Assembly: GCF_000346465.2 (NCBI RefSeq)
Contig: NC_034009.1
Location: forward strand, 22,676,709-22,740,708
DNA from: Prunus persica
Taxonomy: Eukaryota > Streptophyta > Magnoliopsida > Rosales > Rosaceae
Length of the DNA stretch: 64,000 bases
Reading direction: 5' to 3'
The translations under genes were made by a program, and so were the position numbers. Positions 46,100 to 56,798 of the stretch are shown here, piece by piece. The first letter of the stretch is position 1, and each line of letters opens with the position of its first letter. Below the pieces are notes generated by a model. It searched no databases and was not told where the DNA came from. It saw only the letters and a program-made list of their open reading frames with translations.

Positions 46100-47760
46100 G
46101 ATGAAGGACCAAACTGTTAAAGAAACTGAAACAACGGCGGTTTCTGTTCTACCGTCGTCTTTTCTCGTCGTCTATATTAAGGTAAGATGGCGGTAGATTT
46201 ATAATTACCGACGTAGATTATTTTGTTAAACGTCGTCAAGTGTACTACAACCGACGTGGATTTTATTTTTAAATTATAAATAAAGTTTTTTTTCCCGAAT
46301 TCTTTCAGTTTTAGTTTTCAATTACAAAGCGTGATAAATAGATTTTTCTTTCCCGAGGAAATTTAAAATGAGGGAAATTAATGTTCTAGAATTTGTAAAC
46401 TAACACGACGCAATATTACTAACCCGAGGAAATTATAAATAGATTTTTCTTTTCCGAAGAAATTTTAAATTAATTCAGTTTGAAACAACGACGGTTTTTT
46501 GTTATGCCGTCGTTTTTAACTAACACGACGCAATATTTATTTTGCGACGTGGAATCTTTTCATTTAACGTCGTTAGGTTCAATATAACCGACGTGTATTT
46601 GAATTTTTAAATTATGAATAGAATTTTTTTTCCCGTGACCTTTCAGTTTATTTTTCAATTACAGTGCGTTATAAATAGAGTTTTTTTTTCCGGAGGAAAT
46701 TTAAAATGAAGGAAATTAATGTTCTGGAATATGTAAAGTTTCTTTTTTGGATGACAGATTTAAATAAAATAAGAATATAAAAACAACGACTGTTTTTGTA
46801 TTACTGTCGTCGTTTTTCGTCGTCTTAAGTAAGACTAAGACGACGTAATATATTTGTTGAGCGACGTTGATTTGTTTTTTAAACGTCGTTAGGTATAATA
46901 TAACCGTTGTTGAAAATTATCTCTCTGATTGCAAATTTACAACGACGTTAGGTATAATATTTGTAGATACACAAACGCACACACATCATCAACTTCCAAA
47001 AAATTGTCTCTCTGATTGCAAATCTGTGTCATCTGTTAAGATTATGATGTGGAACAGAGTTCCATCTGGTAAGATTTCGTAACCCTTGGGATCTCAGACA
47101 AATCTGATTATGTCGGCGGTCTTCTATATAAACCGTCGTGGTTATTTCAATTCTTGTCATTAAGTAGATCTACCGACGTAGGATAAGAAAATCAAAGAAA
47201 AAAATTGTTAACAAAAATTCTTATTAAGACGACGGTTTAAATTAAAGGTACGACGTATAAAATGAATAAATACGACGTTAAATTTTATTGTACGATTTAA
47301 AGATAACGTCGTAGAACTATACGAGAATGACGTCGATATATTTATATTTTCCGTCGTTGTACATTAATTTAATACGGCGATATTTTGTATTTTAAAGCCG
47401 TGGATTTGTTTGTAATTATACGGCGTCTTATACGAAAACCTCGTCGTGTTATTTTATGAGTAAAAACGGCAGTTTTTATTGAAATCGTCGTCTTTACTTT
47501 CTACGTCGGTCGATTCATAACTTCTGCCGTTCTTTGTTGGCATTGATTTTACACTGCGGAAATCTGTTTCAAATAGACGTCGGTTGTTTAATTAGGTACG
47601 TCGTTGTTTTTGAATAGCCATTTGAATCTCCATTTTTTAGTTGTCTAAGGTTGTATTACACGACGGTGTTTTTAGAACCGTCGTCTTTTTAAAAACCACG
47701 ACGGTTTTCACTTAGACCGTCGTTGTTTTCTGGTCGTCTTTTTCACTTTTTGTAGTAGTG
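46100..47760. repeat. Right subterminal array of ACGACG/CGTCGT motifs
   Basis: Dense motifs in both orientations up to the terminus, including the facing pairs ACGACGGTGTTTTTAGAACC..GTCGTC near 47660-47690. Nearly the same pair is present in the solo end at 13233-13305. Confidence 0.9.
46270..46740. repeat. Direct duplication (offset about 339 bp) near the right CACTA end
   Basis: TTTCCCG..CTTTCAGTTT..TTTCAATTACA..GCGT.ATAAATAGA..GGAAATTTAAAATGA.GGAAATTAATGTTCT occurs at about 46290-46390 and again at about 46630-46728 with few changes. Motif-rich DNA lies between. Confidence 0.75.
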
Positions 47761-47763
47761 ATA

Positions 47764-48916
47764 ACTCATAGGTATTGCAGTTGGCACATATTAGATAAAT
47801 TCTCAGAAAGGTTAGGTGGGGTCAAATATAGAGATTATTTTGAAGATTTTAGAAAATGCATATGAGAATCAGAAAGCACTGAAGAGTTTGACTCAAAGTG
47901 GATGAAGATTGTGGGAAAAAGTGAGTCACAAGATAATGACTGGTTACGATCATTGTATGAAATTCGTTCAAGTTGGGTTCCTGCATATGTGAATCATGTT
48001 TTTTTAGCTAGAATGACAAGTAGCCAACGAGCAGAAAGTTGTCATGCATTCTTCAAGAGATATGTTTCCAAAAATAATTCTTTAACTGACTTTATAACAC
48101 GGTTAAGTAGGGCACTTGTACGACAACGTCATCAGGAGTTAAGTGCTGATCATATTGATAAGAATGAGAAACCTGTGTTGAAATTGCCACTAGAGATGGA
48201 AAAGCAAATGGATGGGACTTACACACATAAAATTTTCTATGAATTTCAAGATGAATTATGGTGCAGTTTGTTATATATGGTTGAGTTGACAAGTAAGACT
48301 GCCAATTATTGTGTGTACAAAGTTAAGAGGAGAAACAATGACCATGGTTCCAGAGTGCGAGAAATTTTTCATGAAAAAGAATTGGTTTTTGCTTCGTGTA
48401 GTTTCAAAACATTTGAGAGTCAATGAATCACATGTAGACATATCTTGGCATTTTTTAATACTATGTGGTTCACTTATTTGCCACATCAATATATCTTGAA
48501 GAGATGGACTAAAACTGAAAATTTAGAGAGAGTTTTTGATGATGATGGTCTAGAATTAAATGATTTTTATGAAAAATCATTTTTTGTGAGGCGAACTAGA
48601 TTGTTTCAACTTGCTTCAGATGTAATTGATAAAGCTATGACAAACAAATAAGCAAGTGACATCGTAGCAAAAAAATTACAAAATGCGCTTGAGGAGATCA
48701 AACCTATAGTTGATGCTACAAGTGGAGTTCCTGAAAAATATAGTACTACTCGAGCACACAAGTTTAATGAACCATTTCCTGTTAGAGCAAAAGGTTGTGG
48801 AAACAGGCTAAAAAGAGGAAAAGAGAAAGGAAAGAGTAAGAGTAGGCGCTGTTATGGATGCGAAAAAATTGGACAATCACATGATAAAAGAAATTGTCCA
48901 ATGCTAAAAAATGGGT
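47764..48916 (+). pseudogene. FAR1-related MULE transposase, C-terminal part
   Basis: Resumes beyond the CACTA element with HRYCSWHILDKFSERLG, the H-x3-C-x2-H region that follows the second catalytic aspartate, then SWVPAYVNHVFLARMTSSQRAE, the usual third part of the transposase core. Next come the SWIM-type region (about 48420-48500, C..C..CRHVLAFF) and a zinc knuckle near 48860 (CYGCEKIGQSHDKRNC). Frame changes and stops: one frame offset at the CACTA junction, TGA at 47862, TGA at about 48424, TAA at 48649. It is thus non-functional in this copy. Confidence 0.8.
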
Positions 48917-50323
48917 AAGTGTATTATTATTCAAATTTTTTATATATGAATATTGCATCAATCGTCTTAATTATTGTTTTCCTTTGATGTAGATGCGATG
49001 ATGCAAATTCAAATTTATCTGATACAGATGAGAGTTCTTTGTCCATAGGTAATATTGATGTATATATGTGTGTTAATTTATTGACAGGAAAATTGAAGTA
49101 ACACATTCTGATATTCATTTTCCCTTCAACAGGCTAAAAATTACTTGGAAGTACAAACGTGGGCTTCATACTACAGTCATGAATATGGGACATCTTGCAC
49201 TTGAGTCTATACTATGCGAATAAACAGGGGGACATGTGAATCTTTTAGGTTTTTTTATATATAATTTTTCTTACAAAGATGAATTTGAACCAAAGAGATG
49301 TTGTAAGGACAAGTAATTTGAAGAACTTTTATATTTCAAGAGTTCTTTTAACTTTTTCTTAATAATAAGGTATTATTTGCTTAAAGTATTTTTTCTTACT
49401 AGAGCATGTCAATTATAAAGAAAGCATAGGTATCAAACAAACAATGACAATTGATTTCAAAGAGAGAAAAATGACGGAAAAAAATAGCAGAAAGAAAAAT
49501 TGAGAAAAAGCGAGAGAAGGAAAAAAGAAAAAAAAAAGAGAATGAAACAATTGTGAGAGAAGTATGAGAGTGAGAATGAAAAAAATGAAAAGGGGAGAGA
49601 ATGAAACAATTACGTCCATATTTGGTTTCAAAGTGAAAAAGAACGGACAAAAAAATAAAAAGAACGAATGGAAAGGCAAAAACGAGATGAGAAAAGTATC
49701 CACCCTTTTTATTTTTTTATTCTTCTCTCTTTTGTTCTCTCGGTTGCCTCGCACTCTCTCTTCTTCTCTCTGTCTCTCTCCCTCTCTTTCTTTTTTTAAT
49801 TTTCTCTCTTTTTTCTTCTACTTCTCTATCTTTTCTTCCTCTTCTTCTTTTTCTCAGTCGCCATATCTCTGTCTCTGTAAATTTGGTTAAATGTCAGATG
49901 CCAGATACTAGAGAGACATACAAAGAAACACCCATTGCAAAAAGGTTCACAACCCCCAATTAAATTTGTCAATTAATTTCTAGGTTATGATTGCATATGT
50001 ACCACCATTAAGGGGTGTGTTTTCTGGAAGATTGCTAACTTGTAGAGAAAAACAAAGAAACACCCATCGCAATCCACAAATTATCAAAATCCATTGTCTG
50101 TTTGATTTAGATAAATTTTTACAAGTTATTGTTCTCATAGCTTTTTGACTCAAGGAAAAGTAACAGGCTTAATGAAATGTCTGTTGAAATCTAGAAATTA
50201 AAGAGGCATGCGATGCATTTTCTAGAAGCTTTTTGACTCAAGAAAAAGTAACAGGCTAAGAGAAACCATTGTTCTTTGGGCTTAAGCCCCCTTTATTAAG
50301 AAGGAGAAGAAGCAGAGAAGAAG

Positions 50324-50405
<82 letters not shown>

Positions 50406-50420
50406 AAATTAAAAAAAGAA
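48917..50420. other. 3' non-coding part of the FAR1-type MULE
   Basis: Last codons of the decayed transposase may lie at 48993-49050 (acceptor at about 48992, CDDANSNLSDTDESSLSIG). The rest is non-coding: a purine-rich block (49460-49600) faces a pyrimidine-rich block (49700-49860). Two near copies of AACAAAGAAACACCCAT..GCAA (49920 and 50049) and of TTTTGACTCAAG.AAAAGTAACAGGCT (50143 and 50229) are seen. Confidence 0.5.
50337..50401. repeat. (AG)n microsatellite, about 65 bp
   Basis: Pure AG run just inside the right terminal repeat of the FAR1-type MULE; the corresponding place at the left end has no such run. Confidence 0.95.
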
Positions 50421-50783
50421 AGATGTTGAGAAGATGGAGGCGTTGAACAATTAATTAAAGTAAACCTTTGGGCTGCCCTAAGCTGCCCACCTTTTCAGTT
50501 TTACAAAGAAGAGAGAGAAGGGAAAGTGTGAGGGAATTGAGAGAAAGAAGGAGAGAGAAAGGTATGATAAGTTTGGTATAATATTAAATTAATTCAATAA
50601 TCATTAAAGTGGCTGCCACATGCGCGTGAAAAAAAAAAAAACCAAAGAGTTGATCTGCGCGTGGTTTTAAGTTTTGTCAATTAATACATATCAAAGCTTC
50701 AATACCACTGGATTGATATGATGTTTCACATTTAATGTCCTGATTTTAATTAAAATCCAGTCATCCTGATGTGAGCAAAACTG
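50420..50783. repeat. Right terminal inverted repeat of the FAR1-type MULE
   Basis: Complement of 31950-32310 with scattered changes and small indels, ending ..GTGAGCAAAACTG. Confidence 0.8.
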
Positions 50784-51063
50784 TATATATATATATTATC
50801 GGGATTAGTATTAAGGTATTTGATGGAGTGTTAGTGGTGGATTTATTGTTTATAAGTTTTAATGTAATCGCCTTTACTTTCTAAAGATATTATATTATGC
50901 TTAATTATGTAAAGCTGGGAACGGCTTGTTAATTAGTTTGGAGTGGACGAGGAAATTAATTAAATATCTTATTAATTGTTAAATTCAATATATATACTCG
51001 GTAGTTTGAAGATAGTGAATCATGGAAACTAGTTCTTAACAGAATGTGGTATATTATATTTTA
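50784..51063 (+). mobile_element. Old LTR, part 2, between the two Mutator-like elements
   Basis: 280 bp of AT-rich DNA between the borders of the two MULEs, read as the middle of the interrupted LTR. Its link to parts 1 and 3 rests on position only. Confidence 0.35.
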
Positions 51064-51465
51064 GGGCTAACGATAAAAGACACCCTGCTGGTTTAGGGTC
51101 ATTTTCGAATTGGACCCCATAGTATCAATTTTATCAATTTACGCCCTGACATTTTGAACATCGTCCAATTTCATCCTTCCGTTAAGTTGACCAGACGGTC
51201 AACCGTTAACTGCTGACGTGGCACCCGTGGGACCCTCCCTACCAGCGATTTGACCATTCCTCTCATGCCATCTGAAGCGCAGTTTTGGATTTCTACAAAT
51301 TTTTTTAATTAAAAAAAACTGAACATCGCGCCCAAAATTGGGCACACTTTGCAAGAAGACGACTGAAGTAAAAGCCCCAAACCATCGTTCGTCATCAACC
51401 TCAGTTTAACCTAAATCCTAAATCTCCATAGCTGACAGCAAGTTCTATAATTTTGAAGAAGTGAG
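51064..51465. repeat. Left terminal inverted repeat of the MuDR-type MULE
   Basis: Pairs with 56358-56789; ends just before the transposase ATG, so it probably includes the promoter and 5' UTR. Confidence 0.9.
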
Positions 51466-51470
51466 AAGAA

Positions 51471-54400
51471 ATGAGTTGGGACTTCAGGGCTCCAGGCGCT
51501 CTGCATCCATCGTACGGTAAGTTGGTTTAAATTGTTACGATTTGGGATATTTGTGTTGAATTAGTTAGAGGTCGTAAGGGTTATTCTGGTTGAATGTTGT
51601 GTTTGGAATAGTGGGATAAGTATGAAAGATTTTGTCGAATATAGGTGGCCTTCTTGCAGATTTCGAATATAAGTGGTCATTCAAGCTAAGCATGTGCAAT
51701 GTCTGCCTTTAATACTCTAAGCGTCTGCTTTTAATAATGCAAAAGTGTTAGGTGGAAGGGTGTGAAAAAGGTTGTTTAATAAAAATTTGGACTTTTGTAT
51801 AATGGTCCTAAACTGAAAATAATTGAAAAGTCAGTTATGGTTTTTGTGTAATGTTTGAATACTGTGTTTTGTGTTGTGTTTTATGTTTGAACTGAAAATA
51901 ACCCATGTTTAGAACATGTAATATGTAGGTGATCCTGAATTGTTTTCTATTCGAATGTACCATGGTGGTCAAATCTGTGGTAACTGTTATGCTTCTGGCA
52001 GTGTAGCTTGGTTCGATTATTGTGACAAGGGTAGAACGTCAATGACTGAGATAGACAATATGGTGAGGGAGTTAGGCTATGATGGGGTGATTAGTTACTG
52101 GTATAGTATCCCTATCTATAGCAATGGTGGCCTAACAAGGCTTAATAATGATCAAGATGTCATAGACATGCTTGTATTTGTACCAGAGGCAAGGCTAATA
52201 GACATTTTCCTACATCATGGGGTTGATAGTAATGAGGGTTGGTTTTATAGTCAATCAGGATCAAATATGTTTGTTGATGTAGAAGCTGATATTGTGCCTA
52301 ACAGAGAAGTTGTGATTGAGGAGCTTGATGACAATTATAGGGCTATTGTTCCTGTTGGTGGGAAATGCAAACAATGGAGGTAACAAAAAAAAAACTAGTG
52401 TGGTGATAAAAGAGCTCAATGAAGACCCAAATGGGGAACAAAGTGGTGGGGATACGCAAAAGCCAAGGGAATCTTGTGCAAGACAGGGTGTTTCTGAAAA
52501 AGGCAAAGAAAAGGCAGTAGAAAGGGAATCTTCTGCAGTGCAAAAAGATAAAGAAAGAGCTGTTGAGAGGAATCTCTTGCCACTGTAGACAAAGGGAGAA
52601 GTAAAGTAAGTTCTGTTTTTGGGAAAAGGAGGGCAAGAGCTTTTGGTAAAAGGAGGTGCAAAAATGTAAAAAAGACAAGTGATAAAGAAGACCAAAGGTC
52701 CAATACAGTGACTGAGGGACTAGTTCAGAAAAAGGTTGTTGAAGGAAGTGTAGAAAAGAGCAACTTATCAAGATGTCATCCAATGAAGACAAGAAAAGCA
52801 AAAATAAGGACCACAGTCTGTCATGATGAGGAGGAGTCAGCAGACAGTCTTGACTCTAATTTTGCAGACCCTAACTTCAGTTGTGATGATAATGATGATG
52901 ATGTTGATTTTGATGAATGGGTGGACAAACAATTTGAGTGGGTTGGAGAAGAGCCAGAGTCAACAAATGCTGGGGTTGAATCTTGGGATTAGGGTGCAGA
53001 TGTTGAACTGGATTCAGAGGAGTATGATTCTGATAATGTGCAGCCTAAATATGACTCTGATGATGACACTCCAATGACGGATAGATGACCAGAGTTCAAT
53101 TCGGCAACTGACATGGGAGATCCAGAGTTTAAGGTTGGGATGAAGTTTAGCGATTGTAAAGTTTTTAGAGCAACTGTGAGAGAACAATTTATAAAGAGGA
53201 ATAAGGATGTTGTATTTGTGAGAAGTGAGGCTTTAAAGCTATAAAGGCAGTTTGTGCAGATCCAGATTGCCCATGGGAGATATATGCTTCCAAAATACAG
53301 CATGAGAAGACCCTGCAAGTTAAGAAATATGAGGGTGAACACATTTGTGGTATTGTTTAGGAGAACCCCAATGCGAAGTCTAGTTGGCTGAGTGCCAAAT
53401 ATATGGAAACATTGAAGAGCAATCCAAGTTGGCCAATTAACTTATTCATGGAGACTGTGGAGAAGGATTATAACACTGGAGTTTCTAGGCAACAAGTTTA
53501 TAGGGCAAAAGAGAGGGCATTGAGGCAGATTTAGGGAATATACACAGAGCAATACTCCAGAATTTGGGATTATTGTGAAGAGTTAAGGAAGACCAATCCA
53601 GGAACAACAACCAAAGTTCAATGTGATTTCAATGAACAATTGGGTCATCCAGTGTTTCAAAGGTTATATGTGTGCCTAGGTGCATGTAAAGCAGGGTTTA
53701 TTGCTGGATGCAAACCCATTATTGGATTGGATGACTGCTTCTTGAAGGGTGTATATGAAGGGCAATTTTTAGCAGCAGTTAGTATAGATGCTAATAATGA
53801 AACATGGGTTATTGCGTATGCAGTGGTTGAGTCTGAGTGCAAGGAGTCATGGGTTTGGTTTCTGGAATTGCTGGTAAAGGATGTAGAGATTGTTAACCAG
53901 TTTGGATATACTTTCATATCAGACAAGCAAAAAGGATTATTACCAGCTTTTGAGCAAGTTGTTCCTAATAGTGAACATAGGTTTTGTGCAAGAAATCTGT
54001 TCACCAACTTCAGATTACAATTCAAAGGGAAAGCTTTGTCTGACAAATTCTGGGGTGCTGCAAAAGCAACAACTGTTCCACAGTTTGCAAGACAGATGGA
54101 AGAGCTGAAAAACCTTAATATGGATGCTTATGCTTGGCTGACTGAACCAGGAAAACCTCCCAGGCATTGGTCTCGATCACACTTCAGCACTCATGTGAAA
54201 TGTGATATGCTTTTAAACAATATGTGTGAGTCCTTCAACTCATTCATACTGGCATGCAGAGATAAGCCAATACTGACCATGCTTGAGATACTTAAGAGTA
54301 AGTTGATAAGGAGGATACAAGGCAGAAGGGTAAAAATGAAGAATTAGACAAAGGAAATTTGCCCCAAGATTTTTAAGAATGTAGAGATTAATAAAGCAAA

Positions 54401-55271
54401 AGTAGGTGGTTGTGTGACTATGTGGTCAAGTGGAGGACAATTTCAAGTTGGCAGTGATGGGATTTCACAGTATATTGTGGACTTGGATTTGAGGACTTGT
54501 TCTTGTAGAGAATGGGATTTGGCTGGTTGGCCTTGTGTTCATGGAGTGGTAGCTATAAATTACAATGGGGCCCTCAACGTAATGGATTATGTGGATACAT
54601 GTTATCACACTCAGACATATTTCAAGGTATATGAAAACCTCATATTACCTATGAATGGGATGGAGTTGTGGGATATAACTAATATGCCACCATGCGTGCC
54701 TCCTTCATACTCCAAACAACCTAGAAGGCCAAGAAAGGCTAGAAGGAAAGAAGCAGGTGAATGCAGCAACAAGGCCAATGTTGTTACAAAAGTTCAAGAC
54801 TCACTGAGGTGTGGCCAATATGGAAGAAAGGGCCACAATAAAAGGACTTGTCATAGGAATCTCCCCCCAAAAACAAAAATAAAAAATAGGAAGGCTGAGG
54901 TAAACATCTAAGGATGAACATTTGTTAATGTTATAAATGTTAATGTTTTTGGAATATGATGCAACTAACAGGTTTGATTTGTTGTCTCATCCCAGCAAAC
55001 TACTCAAACAAGTGAAGCTGGTCCCAATACAAAAACAAGGCAAGCTAAGCCTGCAAGATCTGTGCAGAAAGGAAAATTGAAGAGAAAGGCCACCAATGCA
55101 GCTGGAAGTTCAAATGCACCACCAACTGATTCAGCTGCTCCATCCTCAACACCTACAACTGGATCTACCTCTTTTGCAATTAGATCTGCCCCTCCTGCAT
55201 CAACTAAAGCTTCAACTGGCAATTCCTATTTATTGAGGAAACTACCTATGGTTGTGGGAGCAGAGACTTGA
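51471..55271 (+). pseudogene. MuDR-type transposase with PB1-like, MULE and SWIM domains, several stops
   Basis: Start MSWDFRAPGALHPSY at 51471, donor GGTAAG, then an exon from about 51930 (DPELFSIRMYHGGQ..) with the PB1-like N-terminal domain of these transposases. A long acidic/basic linker (52330-53090) follows, then the MuDR DNA-binding domain (PEFKVGMKFSDCKVFRATV..CPWEIYA..HICG), the MULE core (GCKPIIGLDDCFLKG, FISDKQKGLLPAFEQ, HRFCARNLF: catalytic D, D and the C/H region visible), a SWIM finger (CSCREWDLAGWPCVHG) and a degenerate zinc knuckle (CGQYGRKGHNKRTC, second Cys replaced by Tyr). Stops: TAG 52990, TGA 53086, TAG 53358, TAG 53532, TAG 54345, plus a frame change near 53240. Not functional here. 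Confidence 0.85.
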
Positions 55272-56357
55272 GCAAGGAATGATGATGGTCTGTGTTGTAT
55301 TAGCTAGTTTGGTTATTTTGAGCATGAGACAGTTTTACCTTTATTAGATGGTTAGATTAGGTTATTATGTTATTATGTTATTTTGGAAGACAAGTTGCCT
55401 TGTGTTAGGAAGATAGCTTGTTATCAAATATGTAAGACAGGTTCTGTTTTTTTGGAAAACTGGTACTATGATTTTGGAAAACATATACTCTTGTTTTGGA
55501 AAACAGGTTCTTTTTTTTTTTGGAACACAGGTTCTGTTAGTTTGGAAGGTTGTAAATGCTGTTCTGTGGCCTATTTTGTTGTAATGCTGCAAGTGGATAT
55601 GTTATTAGGTAGCCTATTTTGTTGTAATGCTGCAAGTGAAAATCAATTTGCTTATATGTTGTACACACAAGTTATTGGAATGAACAAGCCATTGCATTAC
55701 CAAAATTTCACACTATATGCAGATTACATAGCCATTCTCATTACATAACCAAAATGCAAAATGTTCATTCCCATTACATAACCAAAACCACACTGCTTTC
55801 CATACCAAAGGCACAGTGCAGACCTAACCAAAAGCACAGTACTTTCCATACCAAAAGCACAGTGCATCCCTAAAACATCACATTTCATGCTAATTCCAAA
55901 GTCTTCAACTTCGGTCCATCTGATCCACCATTCTGTCCAAAGAAGGAGATTGCAACAAGCATCCACGACACCACCAATGCTGCCCAAAGAACCTTCTCTC
56001 TGCGTCTAGCCTTTGCTAGTGAATTCTCCAACTTATCCCGCAATTTTAGCTACCCCGGAATCACAACTTTAGACCTTTCACACATTTCCACATCATACCA
56101 AACCCAGAAATCACAACCTCCTCTACCCTGCAAAAAACCCACTCTGTAAATTAACATTTGCACCTGCTACAATTCAAATTCTAATATTTTACACCAAATC
56201 CAATTTTTTACCTTTGCACACACAGCGAATCGCCTCCCAGGATTCGAAATTGTCCACGAAGTTCGGATTCTCGGATTCTTACCACACCAACACACCATCG
56301 CCTAATGCTCCATTTCTCCTTCGTTTTCTGGGTTAAGGATCCAATACAATCGGGCGG

Positions 56358-56789
56358 CTCACTTCTTCGAAATCGTATATCTGAGCTCTCAGCTATGAAA
56401 ATTTAGGATTTACATTAGGGTTTAGGACAAATTTGGGGCTTTCTCTTCGAGGTTAAACTGAGGTTTTGGGGCTTTTACTTCAGTCGTGTTCTTGCAAAGC
56501 GTGCCCAATTTTGGGCGCGATGTTCAATTATTTTTTAAAAAAAATTTTAAAAATTGTAGAAACCCAAAACTGCCCTTCAAACGACATGAGAGGAATGGTC
56601 AAATCGCTAGTGGGGGAGGATTCCACGGGTGCTACGTCAGCAGTTAACGATTGACCGCCTAGTCAACTTAACGGAAGGATGAAATTGGACGATGTTCAAA
56701 ATGTCATGGCGTAAATTGATAAAATTGATATTGTGGGGTCCAATTCGAGAATGATCCTAAACCAGCAGGGTGTCTTTTGTCGTTAGCCC
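56358..56789. repeat. Right terminal inverted repeat of the MuDR-type MULE
   Basis: Complement of 51064-51465 with indels; the inner part holds GAAGAAGTGAG on the opposite strand, as on the left. Confidence 0.9.
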
Positions 56790-56798
56790 TATATTTTA

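Larger units (their letters stand above)
33699..47760 (-). mobile_element. CACTA (En/Spm) transposon, 14,062 bp, nested in the FAR1-type MULE
   Basis: Both ends are exact: CACTACTACAAAAAG at 33699 and its complement CTTTTTGTAGTAGTG ending at 47760. The 3-bp duplication ATA is on both sides (33696-33698 and 47761-47763). Both genes read on the minus strand: a TNP2-type transposase (35309-38656) and a Ptta/En-Spm plus Ulp1 protease gene (40618-44329). It also holds an RPN6 gene fragment. Subterminal ACGACG-type motifs fill the non-coding parts. The insertion cuts a FAR1-type transposase frame. Complete structure with damaged genes: a recently mobilised but probably not self-sufficient copy. Confidence 0.93.
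31950..50783. mobile_element. FAR1-type Mutator-like element, split by a CACTA insertion
   Basis: Long inverted ends: 31950-32310 on the left is the complement of about 50420-50783 on the right (for example CAGGATGACTGGATTTTAAT and its partner; GTTCAACGCCTCCATCTTCT and its partner), about 360 bp with scattered changes. The flanks are TATATATA on both sides, compatible with an 8-9 bp duplication but uninformative because the site is a TA repeat. The element encodes a FAR1-related transposase (two parts). Without the nested 14,062-bp CACTA and its 3-bp duplication, the element would be about 4.8 kb. Confidence 0.8.
51064..56789 (+). mobile_element. MuDR-type Mutator-like element, 5,726 bp, with perfect 9-bp duplication
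   Basis: Terminal inverted repeats of about 400 bp: 51064-51465 and 56358-56789, both starting GGGCTAACGA and sharing AAAGACACCCTGCTGGTTTA, CATCGTCCAATTTCATCCTT and CATCGCGCCCAAAATTGGGC. The flanks are TATATTTTA on both sides (51055-51063 and 56790-56798), the 9-bp duplication expected for Mutator. The single gene (51471-55271, plus) is a MuDR-type transposase with stops. The ends remain well matched, so the insertion is probably not very old. Confidence 0.92.

Noticed and set aside
49399..49890. Frames on both strands rich in Phe/Ser or Lys
   Set aside because: They come from purine- and pyrimidine-rich tracts in the non-coding part of the FAR1-type MULE.
52261..52801. Three overlapping minus-strand frames opposite the MuDR-type transposase
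   Set aside because: Antisense shadows of the linker region, without domain resemblance.
55365..55748. Frames of 75-121 codons downstream of the MuDR-type transposase
   Set aside because: Low-complexity TTGGAAAAC..GGTTCT repeats in the element's 3' non-coding part produce them.
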